Source: Acetobacteraceae bacterium (GTDB lineage: Bacteria > Pseudomonadota > Alphaproteobacteria > Acetobacterales > Acetobacteraceae). Taken from it: 64,000 nucleotides of DNA. The translations under genes were made by a program, and so were the position numbers. Position 1 is the stretch's first letter, and every line of letters starts with the position of its first letter. The stretch lies in the NCBI GenBank assembly GCA_003506895.1, contig DNXO01000001.1:37426-101425 (forward strand), given 5' to 3'. Below are positions 8,265 through 16,884 of the stretch, piece after piece. Under the pieces are notes generated by a model. The model was given only the letters and a program-made list of their open reading frames with translations. It was not told the origin of the DNA and ran no database searches.

Positions 8265-8981
8265 TCAGGCGCTCGGGCCGGGACGTGCCCAGTTAATCGA
8301 GGCCCGAGCCAGCGCATCGATCGTGTCCACCACGGGCACGCGCAGAGCGTCTGCCGGCCCAGCCTGAACCGCGATCGGGATTTCCGTGCAGCCCAAAACC
8401 ACGGCGGCGGCCCCGCGCGAGGCCAGACTGTTCATCACCTCGGCCAGCGGCTCGAAAGCCTCGGCGACGCGATTTGCTTTCACCGCGGCGATAGACGGCA
8501 TGACCAGGCGGTCCATCTGGGCCGGTTCCGGCTCGATGATCTCCCAGCCACTGGCGGCCAACCGATTTTGGTAGAGCTTCATCGCCAAGGTAGCCGCCGT
8601 GCCCATCAGCCCGATCCGGCCACATGTGACCCCAATCCGCCGCAAGTCGGCCGCCGCCGCATCGACGATGTGCAGGATCGGCACGCCGGCCGCTTTCGCC
8701 AGCGGATCGTACCAGCCATGCGCCGTGTTGCAAGGCATGGCGATCGCACCGCAACCCGCGGCCTTCAGGCCGTCGATACCGCGCATCAGCCAGGGCAGCG
8801 GATCGGGACCCTCGCCCAACAGGGCCGCGCCCCGGTCAGGAATCCGGGGATCCGACCATAGCACCGCCGGAATGTGATCCTGGTCGCGTGAGGCCCGCGT
8901 CAGCAACGTCAGCCTCATCATGAACTGGGCGCTTGCCAGCGGGCCCATGCCACCCAGAACGCCTAGAACCTTTTCCGTCAT
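8265..8981 (-). CDS. Aspartate/glutamate racemase family protein
   Basis: 238 aa. The N-terminal VLGVLGGMGPLAS and the two catalytic cysteines, C84 in MPCNTAH and C198 in GCTEI, are those of PLP-independent aspartate racemases (EC 5.1.1.13 type). The product would be a D-amino acid made by two-base proton transfer in the cytoplasm. The start overlaps the stop of yaiI by 4 nt (ATGA), so the two are a translationally coupled pair. The window has a second, different racemase at 22974. Confidence 0.88.
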   Translation of the reverse strand: MTEKVLGVLGGMGPLASAQFMMRLTLLTRASRDQDHIPAVLWSDPRIPDRGAALLGEGPDPLPWLMRGIDGLKAAGCGAIAMPCNTAHGWYDPLAKAAGVPILHIVDAAAADLRRIGVTCGRIGLMGTAATLAMKLYQNRLAASGWEIIEPEPAQMDRLVMPSIAAVKANRVAEAFEPLAEVMNSLASRGAAAVVLGCTEIPIAVQAGPADALRVPVVDTIDALARASINWARPGPSA

Positions 8982-9442
8982 CCGACTCGCTCGCGCTGTG
9001 CCGCCCGCACCAAGGTATCCAATGCACTGAGAAACTGCGAGCGATCTTGCTTCGTCAGCGGCGCGGGGCCGCCGGTGTTCATACCCATCTCACGCAGATA
9101 GCGGCCGACTTCACGTCCCGCCAAGGCGCTGCCGATATTGTCCGGGGTCCATATCTTGCCGTTCGGCGCAAGTGCGCGGCCGCCCTTCGCCAAGCAGCGC
9201 GAGGCGAGCGGGATGTCGCTGGTGATGCAGACATCCGCCTTGGTGACGCGTTCGGCGATCCAGTCGTCGGCGACATCGGCGCCGGCCTCGACCGTGATCA
9301 TGGTCACATTCGGCCGCCCGGGCGGACGGATCGGACGCGACCCGTTGGCCACGACAAAAACCGGCAACGCCAGCCGGTCCGCAACACGATAGACCTCGTC
9401 GCGAACCGGGCAGGCGTCACCGTCAATGTAGAGAGTCGTCAT
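8978..9442 (-). CDS. yaiI: YaiI/YqxD family protein (DUF188)
   Basis: 154 aa from the ATG at 9442. It begins MTTLYIDGDACPVRDEV, the hallmark of the UPF0178 family, a PIN-like nuclease fold with conserved acidic residues; the biochemical role is not established. A longer frame from 9490 adds a low-quality leader read from a hairpin repeat, so I excluded it. First gene of a two-gene operon with the aspartate racemase. A perfect palindrome (9469-9490) separates it from the helicase gene upstream. Confidence 0.88.
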   Translation of the reverse strand: MTTLYIDGDACPVRDEVYRVADRLALPVFVVANGSRPIRPPGRPNVTMITVEAGADVADDWIAERVTKADVCITSDIPLASRCLAKGGRALAPNGKIWTPDNIGSALAGREVGRYLREMGMNTGGPAPLTKQDRSQFLSALDTLVRAAQRERVG

Positions 9443-9468
9443 GCGGGAACCGCATCCTGAAGGCGTGG

Positions 9469-9490
9469 ATGGCGGGCCTGCGCCCGCCAT
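9469..9490. repeat. REP-like palindrome, copy 1
   Basis: ATGGCGGGC-CTGC-GCCCGCCAT is a perfect 9-bp stem hairpin followed by GACG. Near-identical sequence recurs at 21317-21338 and a decayed copy at 42602-42626. It may also act as a transcript end between the helicase and yaiI genes, but has no T-run. Confidence 0.7.
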
Positions 9491-9499
9491 GACGTTGGG

Positions 9500-10729
9500 T
9501 TAGGCAGCGGAGCGCATGCCCCGCTGGCCGCGGTCGCTGTACCGGCGACGCTGCTGCTGCGGCGCGGCGTTGCGCTTCGGCTGCTGCGTCATCGGCCCCG
9601 GCGCATCGCCAACCACGGTGATGGTGTAGTTCATCGAACGCTCGATCTGGCGCAGAACCCCACGCTCCGACGAATCGCAGAAGCTGATCGCGATGCCCGC
9701 GGCGCCGGCGCGCGCGGTGCGGCCGATGCGGTGGACGTAGCTTTCGGCTTCAACCGGCAGGTCGAAGTTGATGACGTGGGAAATCCCCGTCACGTCGATC
9801 CCGCGTGCCGCGATATCGGTCGCCACCAGCACGCGCGCCCGGCCGGTGCGGAATTCACGCAGGGCCTTCTCACGTTGCGGCTGGCTTTTGTTGCCATGGA
9901 TCGCGTTAACCTGGATGCCGGCATTCTCCAGCACCCCGGCCACCTTGTTGGCGCCGTGTTTGGTGCGGGTAAACACGATGACGCGGGACAGCGCCTCATC
10001 CTGCAGCATCGATAGCAGCAGCGACTGCTTGCCGCTTTGCGGCAGGTGATGGACGAACTGCTCGATCTTCGGCGCATCCTCCTCCGTGCGGGCGATTTCC
10101 ACCCGGATCGGGTCACGCAGCAGGCTGTTCGCCAGGCTGGCGACCTCAACCGGCATGGTGGCGGAGAACAGGCAGGACTGACGCTGCGGCGGCAAAGCGG
10201 CCACGATGCGGCGGATGTCCTTGATGAAGCCTAGGTCGAGCATGCGGTCGGCTTCGTCCAGCACGAAGCGGTTTACGCCGCCGAGTTGCAGTTCGCGGGT
10301 CTGCATCAGGTCGCAAACGCGGCCCGGCGTGCCAATGACGATATCGGCGCCGCGGCGCATGGCTTCCACCTGCTTGAAGCGGCTGGCACCGCCGATGATC
10401 ACAACGGTCCGGAGCTTCAGGTTGACCGACAGATAGCGGACGGTTTCATCAATCTGCAGCGCCAGTTCGCGCGTCGGCGCCAGGATCAGGGCGCGGGCCG
10501 CGAACGGCGCCGGACGGACCTGCTGGGCGGCGAGATGCTGCAGGATGGGCAGCGAGAAAGCGGCGGTCTTGCCGCTGCCGGTCTGGGCGATGCCAAGCAC
10601 ATCCTTGTTCGCCAACAAGGCGGGGATGGTGTCTGCCTGGATCGGGGTCGGGATTTCGAACTTCCGCGCCTCAAGTGCGCGCAGCAACGGCTCGGACAAG
10701 CCGAGGTCGGTAAAAGTAGTTTGGGTCAA
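9500..10729 (-). CDS. rhlE: DEAD-box ATP-dependent RNA helicase, RhlE type
   Basis: 409 aa. Helicase motifs occur in order: Q motif (PTPIQ), AQTGSGKT, PTRELA, GG, TPGR, DEAD (as LDEADRM), SAT, then in domain 2 the HGNKSQPQRE region, ATDIAARGID and HRIGRTAR. A basic, Gln/Arg-rich tail (PQQQRRR and on) follows, as in RhlE/CsdA-like helicases that remodel rRNA or mRNA and help in the cold. The start is a TTG at 10729; the upstream 240 bp contain a hairpin typical of a long regulated leader. The function in ribosome assembly or RNA decay is by family. Confidence 0.92.
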   Translation of the reverse strand: MTQTTFTDLGLSEPLLRALEARKFEIPTPIQADTIPALLANKDVLGIAQTGSGKTAAFSLPILQHLAAQQVRPAPFAARALILAPTRELALQIDETVRYLSVNLKLRTVVIIGGASRFKQVEAMRRGADIVIGTPGRVCDLMQTRELQLGGVNRFVLDEADRMLDLGFIKDIRRIVAALPPQRQSCLFSATMPVEVASLANSLLRDPIRVEIARTEEDAPKIEQFVHHLPQSGKQSLLLSMLQDEALSRVIVFTRTKHGANKVAGVLENAGIQVNAIHGNKSQPQREKALREFRTGRARVLVATDIAARGIDVTGISHVINFDLPVEAESYVHRIGRTARAGAAGIAISFCDSSERGVLRQIERSMNYTITVVGDAPGPMTQQPKRNAAPQQQRRRYSDRGQRGMRSAA

Positions 10730-10967
10730 GACGAAGGTATGCTCCAGCGCCCGCCACTTTTTGGGTGGACAACAAGCGCTTGTGAGTTCGTCGCCCCGCG
10801 CGATTAAATGGGGACGAACGGTTTTCAGATGGAAATTTCCGGAACCACGGGCGAGAAAAACCGCCCGTTAACCACGCAATCACGGAAAGACAGCCGGTAT
10901 ATCTGCCTTGGGGTGGGGGATTGCAAGGTTTTTTGTGCGGGTGCGAGCATTGCGACCCGGCCTTGGC
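10730..10967. other. Non-coding leader of the helicase gene
   Basis: No gene is seen in these 238 bp between the vapC end and the helicase start. A hairpin with 7-bp arms (ACGGGCG 10847-10853 and CGCCCGT 10862-10868) lies in what would be the 5-prime leader of the helicase mRNA. Long structured leaders are common for DEAD-box helicase genes under autoregulation or cold control; here this is only an inference. Confidence 0.4.
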
Positions 10968-11366
10968 TCATACCGTCCAGTCTTCGATCCCTAGTCCTGG
11001 CACATGGCGGAACGCCTTGTCGTTGGTGACCAGCACGGCCCCCGCCTCCAGCGAATGCGCCGCGATGAACAGATCAAGCGACGCCACGGTCTTGCCGTTT
11101 CGCTGCATCGCGGCGCGCAGACCGCCGTAGCGTGCGGCGGTCTTACGATCCCAGGGCAGCACATCGACGCGGCGGAGGAATTCGGCGACGGCGCGGTGCA
11201 GCCGGGTCGCGTCGGGCCGCTTCTCCAGGCCGTAGACCAATTCACCCTTGGTAACGGCCGAGATGCACAATGAGGCCATCGAGACATCCAGCACCCGCCG
11301 AACCACCGCGGGATGCTGGTTGATCAGGTGGCCGACGATGTTGGTGTCGAGCATGTAGAGCGTCAC
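10968..11366 (-). CDS. vapC: VapC family PIN-domain toxin
   Basis: 132 aa. Starts MTLYMLDTNIVG with the first catalytic Asp (D7), then SAVTKGELVYGL (acidic Glu), SLDLFIAAHS and VTNDKAF with the remaining acidic residues of the PIN RNase active site. Members cleave tRNA or rRNA when freed from the antitoxin. The start overlaps the vapB stop by 4 nt, the usual toxin-after-antitoxin coupling. Most similar in layout to the VagC/VagD-like, MTLYMLDTNI group of VapBC systems. Confidence 0.92.
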   Translation of the reverse strand: MTLYMLDTNIVGHLINQHPAVVRRVLDVSMASLCISAVTKGELVYGLEKRPDATRLHRAVAEFLRRVDVLPWDRKTAARYGGLRAAMQRNGKTVASLDLFIAAHSLEAGAVLVTNDKAFRHVPGLGIEDWTV

Positions 11367-11623
11367 TCAACCCAACCCTCGAAGGGATCGCGATCGTCGT
11401 CCACCTGGGCACGCTCCTCCGGGCCGAGGAAATCGGCAGGCACCGCGAGCCCTTCCAGTGCCGCGAAAAAGCCGTCCCAGTTGTCCGGTTTCCGGGAGAG
11501 GATGACGTCACCGGTTTCCGGATCCTGGCGGATGAACACCTCTTTGGCGTCAAAGCGGAAGGCGGCGGGGAGGCGGACGGCTTGGCTGCGGCCGTTGGTG
11601 AAAAGTTTGGCGACTTGGCTCAT
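11363..11623 (-). CDS. vapB: VapB/VagC-type AbrB-fold antitoxin
   Basis: 86 aa. The N-terminal AKLFTNGRSQAVRLP is the swapped-hairpin AbrB/MazE DNA-binding motif; the acidic C-terminus (EERAQVDDDRDPFEGW) is the toxin-wrapping part. It neutralises VapC and represses the operon by binding the promoter. An inverted repeat upstream at 11653-11687 is the likely operator. First gene of the operon. Confidence 0.92.
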   Translation of the reverse strand: MSQVAKLFTNGRSQAVRLPAAFRFDAKEVFIRQDPETGDVILSRKPDNWDGFFAALEGLAVPADFLGPEERAQVDDDRDPFEGWVE

Positions 11624-11652
11624 GGCGGCCCTATCGATGTCGATCTGCCAGC

Positions 11653-11687
11653 ATATACCATGTTCTTTGGTCTATATCGAGGTATAT
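11653..11687. promoter_or_regulatory. Probable VapBC operator
   Basis: Inverted repeat ATATACC (11653-11659) and GGTATAT (11681-11687), with a related half-site GGTCTATAT (11669-11677) between. It lies 30-64 bp upstream of the vapB start in an AT-rich stretch that contrasts with the flanks, the expected place for an AbrB-type antitoxin to repress. Confidence 0.5.
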
Positions 11688-11754
11688 CACAAAGGCCGCA
11701 CCCGGCGGTTGCGATTATCGACATCGGCGGCGCCTGAACGCCGCCCTGTCCGTC

Positions 11755-13161
11755 CTACAACGCGGCGAACTTCGCCAGCAGGCGCGCGTGCGACCGGATA
11801 CCGTGGTGGAAGCACACCTCCTCGAACTTCTCGTTCGGGCTGTGTACCTGATCGTCGTCCAGCCCGAACCCCATCAGGATCGAATCCAGCCCCAGGATGG
11901 ACCGCAGCGAGGTCACCACCGGGATCGACCCGCCACAGCCCATCAGCAGCGCCGGCTTGCCGTACTCCTCCGCCAGGGCGTCCAACGCCGCGCGGACATG
12001 GGCGCTATCGACGTTGACCTCCAGACCGGGCGCACGGGCGAAATCGGCGAAGGTCGCCGTCGCTCCGGGCGGTAGCCGATCGGTCACGAATTGCTTGAAT
12101 TGCTCCATCACCACGCCCGGGTCCTGGCCCGGCACCAGACGGAAGGAAACCTTCGCCGAGGCCTCCGACGCGATCACCGTCTTGCTGCCGGCGCCGGTGT
12201 AGCCGCCCCAGATGCCGTTGATATCGGCCGTGGGGCGCGCCCAGAGCCGTTCCAGGCCGGAATAGCCGCGCTCGCCAACCGGGCTCGTCAGGCCGATGCT
12301 GGCCAGGAACGCCGCCTCGTCAAAGCCCAGCGCGTCCCACTGCGCCCGCTGCGAGTTCGAGATCGGCGTCACGGAGTCGTAGAAGCCCGGCAACTGGATG
12401 CGGCCGTTCTCGTCGTGCAGTTCACCCAGGATCTTGGTCAGCGCGTTGATCGGGTTCAACGCCGACCCGCCGTAAAGCCCCGAATGCAGGTCGCGGTTCG
12501 CGGCCTTCAACGTCACCTCGGCATAGGTCATGCCCCGCAGGCGGGTGGTGATCGCGGGCGTTTCGGCATCCCACATGCCGGTGTCGCTGATCAGCGCCAC
12601 ATCCGCGCTGAGTTCGGCCTTGTTGTCGCGCAGGAAGGGATCGAGGCTGACCGACCCAACCTCCTCCTCGCCCTCGATCAGCACGGTCAGGCGGGCGGGG
12701 ATGCCGCCGCCGGCGGTGTGCCAGGCCCGCAGCGCCTCCAGGAACATCAGCGTCTGGCCTTTGTCGTCCACCGCGCCGCGGGCGACATAGCGCTTGCCGC
12801 GCGGGCCATCGACCAGTTGCGGGTCGAACGGATCGCTGTTCCAAAGCGACAGCGGATCGACCGGCTGCACGTCATAGTGCCCGTAGAAAAGGACGTGCGG
12901 CCCCTTGTAGTCCGCCGGCCCGGCCAGATGCCCAACCACCACCGGATGTCCCGCCGTCGGCCGCACCGCCGCCTGGAACCCCAGTCCCGTCAACTGATCA
13001 CGCCACCACTCCGCCGCCTTCACGCAATCCGCCGCGTGCACCGGCTGGGCGCTGACCGATTTGATCCGCAGCAGGTCGAACAGGTTCGCCCGCGACGCCG
13101 CCAGATTGGCGTCCACGTGGTCCAGAACGGAGACAAGAGTCGATTGCGCGGGTACCGGCAT
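11755..13161 (-). CDS. M20 family dipeptidase
   Basis: About 468 aa from ATG 13161 (alternative ATG 13185 adds 8 residues). The metal centre of M20 dipeptidases is visible: VLFYGHYDVQP, the bridging Asp in GAVDDKGQ, the pair EGEEEVGS and a C-terminal MGFGLDDDQVHSPNE region with a metal His. Members hydrolyse dipeptides or N-acyl amino acids using two Zn ions in the cytoplasm. Length and motifs fit the group of succinyl-diaminopimelate/carnosinase-like dipeptidases. Stands alone between vapB and the glycosyltransferase. Confidence 0.9.
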   Translation of the reverse strand: MPVPAQSTLVSVLDHVDANLAASRANLFDLLRIKSVSAQPVHAADCVKAAEWWRDQLTGLGFQAAVRPTAGHPVVVGHLAGPADYKGPHVLFYGHYDVQPVDPLSLWNSDPFDPQLVDGPRGKRYVARGAVDDKGQTLMFLEALRAWHTAGGGIPARLTVLIEGEEEVGSVSLDPFLRDNKAELSADVALISDTGMWDAETPAITTRLRGMTYAEVTLKAANRDLHSGLYGGSALNPINALTKILGELHDENGRIQLPGFYDSVTPISNSQRAQWDALGFDEAAFLASIGLTSPVGERGYSGLERLWARPTADINGIWGGYTGAGSKTVIASEASAKVSFRLVPGQDPGVVMEQFKQFVTDRLPPGATATFADFARAPGLEVNVDSAHVRAALDALAEEYGKPALLMGCGGSIPVVTSLRSILGLDSILMGFGLDDDQVHSPNEKFEEVCFHHGIRSHARLLAKFAAL

Positions 13162-13286
13162 GGAATGCTTTCTGGTTAGAGACATGTGCCGCCGTGGTCC
13201 GACGAGCGTAACGGAAGCATAACCCATCGCCCAAAACGCGTCATCCGCCCGGATGACGGCGCCTCAGAACCTGCTAAGACTACGGC

Positions 13287-14300
13287 ATGCATGTTTGCCT
13301 GATCGTCCCCGGCCCGCTCGCGACCGTCTCAGGGGGCCACACTTACGACCGCCGCATGGCCGAGGGCCTGCGCGCGCTGGGCCACGACGTTCAGATCATC
13401 GAAATCGGTGGGCGTCTCCCCGACCCCGATCAGGCGGCGATCTATGCCGCCCGGACCGCATGGTCCGCATTGCCGCCGGACAGCGTGAAACTCATCGACG
13501 GACTGGCGCTTCCCGCGTTCGACGGGTTGCCGCCGCATCAGGTCACGGCGCTGATCCATCATCCAGCGTCGATGGAAACCGGCGTGCCGGAAGATGTCGC
13601 CCAACGCCTTCAGACCACCGAGGCGGCGATGTACCGTGACCTGCCGCGCCTGGTGACGACCAGCGAACAGACGGCCGAGCGGCTGATCAAGGACTTCGGG
13701 GCACCGTCCGACCGCATCAGCGTCATCGTTCCGGGTGCCGACGTTTTGCCGCGCGGTGCCGGATCGGCTGGTCCGGGGTGTCAAATCCTGTCCATCGGCG
13801 CACTGATCCCCCGCAAGGGCCACGATGTCCTGATGCGGTCGCTCAGCAGGCTGTTCGATCTTGACTGGCACCTGACGATCGCCGGCTCGGCGGAACGCGA
13901 TCCCGTGCATGCCAGCCAGCTTCAGGCGTTGGCGGATGAACTCAACATCGTCCAACGGGTCCATTTCACCGAAGACGTCAGCGAAGCGCTTTGGGCCGGC
14001 ACCGATCTGTTCGCGCTGACCTCATACTTCGAGGGTTACGGCGTTGCGATCGCCGAGGCCATGCGCCGCGGTATCGCCGTCGCGGTCACCAACGTCGGTG
14101 CCGTGCCGACGCTGGTGGGACCGGAGGCCGGAATCATCTGCGCGCCCGGCGACCTCGATCAATATTCCAAAGCGTTGCGCCGGCTGATCTTCGACCGTGC
14201 CCTGCGGCGCGACATGTCTCACATCGCCTGGGAAGCCGGGCAGGCGCTGCCATCATGGAACGAGCAGGCCGCGCGTCTCGCCGCCGTGCTGGCCGCATAA
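13287..14300 (+). CDS. Glycosyltransferase family 4 protein
   Basis: 337 aa. N-terminal half begins MHVCLIVPGPLATVSGGHTYDRR; the C-terminal half has SIGALIPRKGHDVLM and the GT4 EX7E motif in FEGYGVAIAEAMRRG. Retaining transfer of a sugar from a nucleotide sugar is expected. Adjacent to otnK with an 18-nt gap, so it may be in one transcript, though the functional link with tetronate catabolism is not obvious. The acceptor is unknown and there is no polysaccharide cluster here. Confidence 0.87.
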   Translation: MHVCLIVPGPLATVSGGHTYDRRMAEGLRALGHDVQIIEIGGRLPDPDQAAIYAARTAWSALPPDSVKLIDGLALPAFDGLPPHQVTALIHHPASMETGVPEDVAQRLQTTEAAMYRDLPRLVTTSEQTAERLIKDFGAPSDRISVIVPGADVLPRGAGSAGPGCQILSIGALIPRKGHDVLMRSLSRLFDLDWHLTIAGSAERDPVHASQLQALADELNIVQRVHFTEDVSEALWAGTDLFALTSYFEGYGVAIAEAMRRGIAVAVTNVGAVPTLVGPEAGIICAPGDLDQYSKALRRLIFDRALRRDMSHIAWEAGQALPSWNEQAARLAAVLAA

Positions 14301-14318
14301 GAAAAGGAGTTCCGGACA

Positions 14319-15587
14319 ATGCTGCTAGGTGCGATCGCCGATGATTTCACGGGTGCCACCGATCTGTGCTCGATGCTGGTGCGCGGCGGGATGCGGACCG
14401 TGCAACTCATCGGGGTGCCATCGCCTGATTTACCGATCCCCGACGCCGATGCGATCGTGGTGGCGCTGAAGTCGCGCACCGTGCCCGCGCGTCAGGCGAT
14501 CGACGAATCCCTCGCCGCGCTGAAATGGCTGCAAGCCGCCGGTGCCCGGCAATACTTCTTCAAATACTGCTCCACCTTCGACAGCACCGACCGCGGCAAT
14601 ATCGGCCCGGTGGCGGATGCGCTGGTGAACGCGCTGGATTGCGGTTTCGCCCTCGCCTGCCCGGCCTTTCCGACCAACGCCCGCACCGTCTATCTCGGCT
14701 ATCTGTTCGCCGGCGGCAGCCTGTTGAACGAAAGCGGAATGGAAAATCACCCGCTGACGCCGATGACCGATGCGAACCTGGTGCGCGTGCTGTCGCGCCA
14801 GACAGAAGGAACCGTCGGGTTGGTTCCGTTCGTCACCGTCAACCAGGGCGCACATGCGATCCGCGATGCCATGACTCAGTTGAAGGAACGCGGCCGCCGC
14901 TACGCAATCGTGGATGCCATTACCGATGAACATCTGGTCTCGATCGGCGAGGCCGCCGCGAACCATGCGTTGATTACCGGCGGCTCGGGCGTCGCGATGG
15001 GGCTGCCGGAGAATTTCCGGCGGATGGGGCTGTTGTCCGACGCGGTCGATCCCGGCGCACTGCCAAAACTCGAAGGCGCGTCGGCGGTTGTCGCCGGATC
15101 GTGCTCCCGGGCGACACTGGCACAGCTTGGCTACGCCCGCAGTCATCTGCCGGTGTTCGAACTCGATGCATTCGCAACGCCCGATGCGGCGGTGCTGAGC
15201 GAAGCGGCCCTGGCATGGGCGGCAGACAAGATCGGCGACAAGCCAATCATCATCGCCGCCTCGGCGCCCCCCGAAAAAGTCGCGGCACTACAAGCGAGGC
15301 TCGGGCGGGAGCAAGCCGGAGCATTGGTCGAGGATGCGGTCGCCCGAATCGCCGAAGGGTTAGTCGCACGCGGCGTGCGGAAAATGGTCGTCGCGGGGGG
15401 CGAAACATCGGGTTCGGTGGTCGGACGCCTGGGCGTGCGTTCGCTGCGCATCGGCGGCGAGATCGATCCCGGCGTGCCGTGGACACTAGCCTCCGGCAGC
15501 GGTCCCGAACTGATGCTGGCGCTGAAATCAGGCAATTTCGGCGCCACCGATTTCTTCCTGAAAGCGTTCCGCGTGCTGGAAGGCTGA
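14319..15587 (+). CDS. otnK: 3-oxo-tetronate kinase OtnK (four-carbon acid sugar kinase)
   Basis: 422 aa, the usual length. N-terminal IADDFTGATDLCSMLVRGG is the hallmark of the DUF1537 N-domain, and the C-terminal half has VVAGGETSGSVV and a TLASGSGPELMLALKSGNFG nucleotide-binding end. OtnK phosphorylates 3-oxo-tetronate at O4. It is followed 3 nt later by otnC, which decarboxylates the product to dihydroxyacetone phosphate. A ribosome site AAAAGGAG precedes the ATG. The dehydrogenase and isomerase of the pathway (LtnD/DtnD, OtnI) are not next to it. Confidence 0.93.
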   Translation: MLLGAIADDFTGATDLCSMLVRGGMRTVQLIGVPSPDLPIPDADAIVVALKSRTVPARQAIDESLAALKWLQAAGARQYFFKYCSTFDSTDRGNIGPVADALVNALDCGFALACPAFPTNARTVYLGYLFAGGSLLNESGMENHPLTPMTDANLVRVLSRQTEGTVGLVPFVTVNQGAHAIRDAMTQLKERGRRYAIVDAITDEHLVSIGEAAANHALITGGSGVAMGLPENFRRMGLLSDAVDPGALPKLEGASAVVAGSCSRATLAQLGYARSHLPVFELDAFATPDAAVLSEAALAWAADKIGDKPIIIAASAPPEKVAALQARLGREQAGALVEDAVARIAEGLVARGVRKMVVAGGETSGSVVGRLGVRSLRIGGEIDPGVPWTLASGSGPELMLALKSGNFGATDFFLKAFRVLEG

Positions 15588-15590
15588 CCG

Positions 15591-16223
15591 ATGAACGAGC
15601 ACGAAACCCGCGTCCTGCTAAGCGAATTCGGCGCCAGCCTGTTCGCCCGTGGATATTCTGTCGGGAGTGCCGGCAACATCAGCGTCAAGTTGCCGGATGG
15701 CTATCTAATGACGCCGACCAATTCGAGTCTGGGCAGACTCGATCCCAGCCGGTTGTCCAAGCTCGATGCGAACTTCAACCACATCGGCGGCGACAAGCCT
15801 TCGAAGGAAGTCTTCATGCATCGCGCCTTTTACCAGGCGCGCTCGGATGCCGGCGCCGTTGTGCATCTGCACTCCACGCAGGCCACAGCGGTATCCTGTC
15901 TGCCAGACGTGGACCAGTCCAATCCGATCCCGCCGCTGACACCGTATTTCGTGATGCGGGTCGGGCGCCGCATGCCAATCGTTCCGTATTACCGGCCGGG
16001 CGATCCCTCCATGGAACCGGCGATCAACTCAGCGGCAAAAGACGCGAGAGCGGTGCTGCTGGCCAATCATGGGCCGGTCGTATCAGGGAAGACATTGACG
16101 GACGCTGTTTACGCCGCCGAGGAACTGGAGGAAGCCGCGAAGCTTTTTCTGATGCTGCGCGGTCAGGCCCCTCGCTTGTTGACCGCCACCCAGGTGAACG
16201 ATCTGCTGACGACCTTCGGATAA
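15591..16223 (+). CDS. otnC: 3-oxo-tetronate 4-phosphate decarboxylase OtnC (class II aldolase family)
   Basis: 210 aa. Class II aldolase fold: GSAGNISVKL early, then HLHS (metal His pair) near residues 86-89 and NHGPVV with a third His region near 155. By family and by its position right after otnK it converts 3-oxo-tetronate 4-phosphate into dihydroxyacetone phosphate plus CO2 in the cytoplasm. A strong bidirectional terminator follows at 16227. It differs from the Tat-exported aldolase-like protein at 2767, which lacks a kinase partner. Confidence 0.92.
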   Translation: MNEHETRVLLSEFGASLFARGYSVGSAGNISVKLPDGYLMTPTNSSLGRLDPSRLSKLDANFNHIGGDKPSKEVFMHRAFYQARSDAGAVVHLHSTQATAVSCLPDVDQSNPIPPLTPYFVMRVGRRMPIVPYYRPGDPSMEPAINSAAKDARAVLLANHGPVVSGKTLTDAVYAAEELEEAAKLFLMLRGQAPRLLTATQVNDLLTTFG

Positions 16224-16226
16224 CAG

Positions 16227-16252
16227 AAAAAGGCGCCGCGGGGGCGCCTTTT
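16227..16252. terminator. Bidirectional terminator between otnC and the H1-like gene
   Basis: AAAAGGCGCC (16227-16236) pairs with GGCGCCTTTT (16243-16252) around a 6-nt loop. The stem has A/T tracts on both sides, so it can end transcripts arriving from otnC (+) and from the histone-like gene (-). Confidence 0.85.
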
Positions 16253-16275
16253 CCGGGATCGGCGAACGCGGATGA

Positions 16276-16884
16276 TTATTCCTTCGCTTCGCTCGCGGAT
16301 ACCGCGGACGCCTCGGCTACCGGCGTTGATCCGGGAGAAACCTTTTTCGTCACGGTCTTCTTCACAACCATCTTTTTCGGCTCAGCCTTTTTAGCCACGG
16401 CCTTCTTCGGCGCAACCTTCTTGACGGCGGCCTTCACCGGCTCCGCTTTCTTCGCGACGGCCTTCTTCGGCGCGGACTTGGCGGCAGCTTTCGCGGGTGC
16501 GGCTTTCTTCACGGCGGCTTTCTTCGGCGCGGCTTTCTTCGGTGCTGCCTTTGCCACAGTCTTTGCCACAGTCTTTGCAACGGCCTTCGCTGGCGCGGCC
16601 TTCTTCGGAGCGGCCTTCTTCGCGGCTGCTTTCACCGGCGCGGCCGCTTTCTTCGCAGGCGCCTTCTTGGCCGCGGCCTTGGCCGGAGCAGCCTTCACCG
16701 CCGCGGCCTTTTTCGGAGCCGACTTGGTCGCGGCAGCCTTCTTGGGCGCCGCCTTAGCCACGGCCTTTACCGGCGCGGCAGCCTTTTTAGCCGCCGGCTT
16801 TTTCGCTGCTGCCTTCTTGGTCGCGGCCTTAATTGCCATCGCTTGCGCGCGGGGCGTCTCGGACGTTGTATCGTCAGTGCTCAC
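16276..16884 (-). CDS. Histone H1-like Lys/Ala/Pro-rich DNA-binding protein
   Basis: 202 aa from a GTG at 16884 with AAGGAG 8 nt before it. From about residue 17 to 175 it is an almost unbroken array of KKAA, APKKA and PAKAA units, very like the C-terminal tail of eukaryotic H1 and bacterial AlgP/HctB-like proteins; the last 25 residues are Ser/Ala/Glu-rich. It should bind DNA or polyanions without a fixed fold and act as a nucleoid-associated or condensing protein. The tandem units make length variation between strains likely. Single gene, ending at a shared terminator. Confidence 0.85.
   Translation of the reverse strand: MSTDDTTSETPRAQAMAIKAATKKAAAKKPAAKKAAAPVKAVAKAAPKKAAATKSAPKKAAAVKAAPAKAAAKKAPAKKAAAPVKAAAKKAAPKKAAPAKAVAKTVAKTVAKAAPKKAAPKKAAVKKAAPAKAAAKSAPKKAVAKKAEPVKAAVKKVAPKKAVAKKAEPKKMVVKKTVTKKVSPGSTPVAEASAVSASEAKE

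Noticed and set aside
12091..13179. Long plus-strand frame antisense to the dipeptidase
   Set aside because: GC-rich shadow frame; the minus strand has complete M20 motifs.
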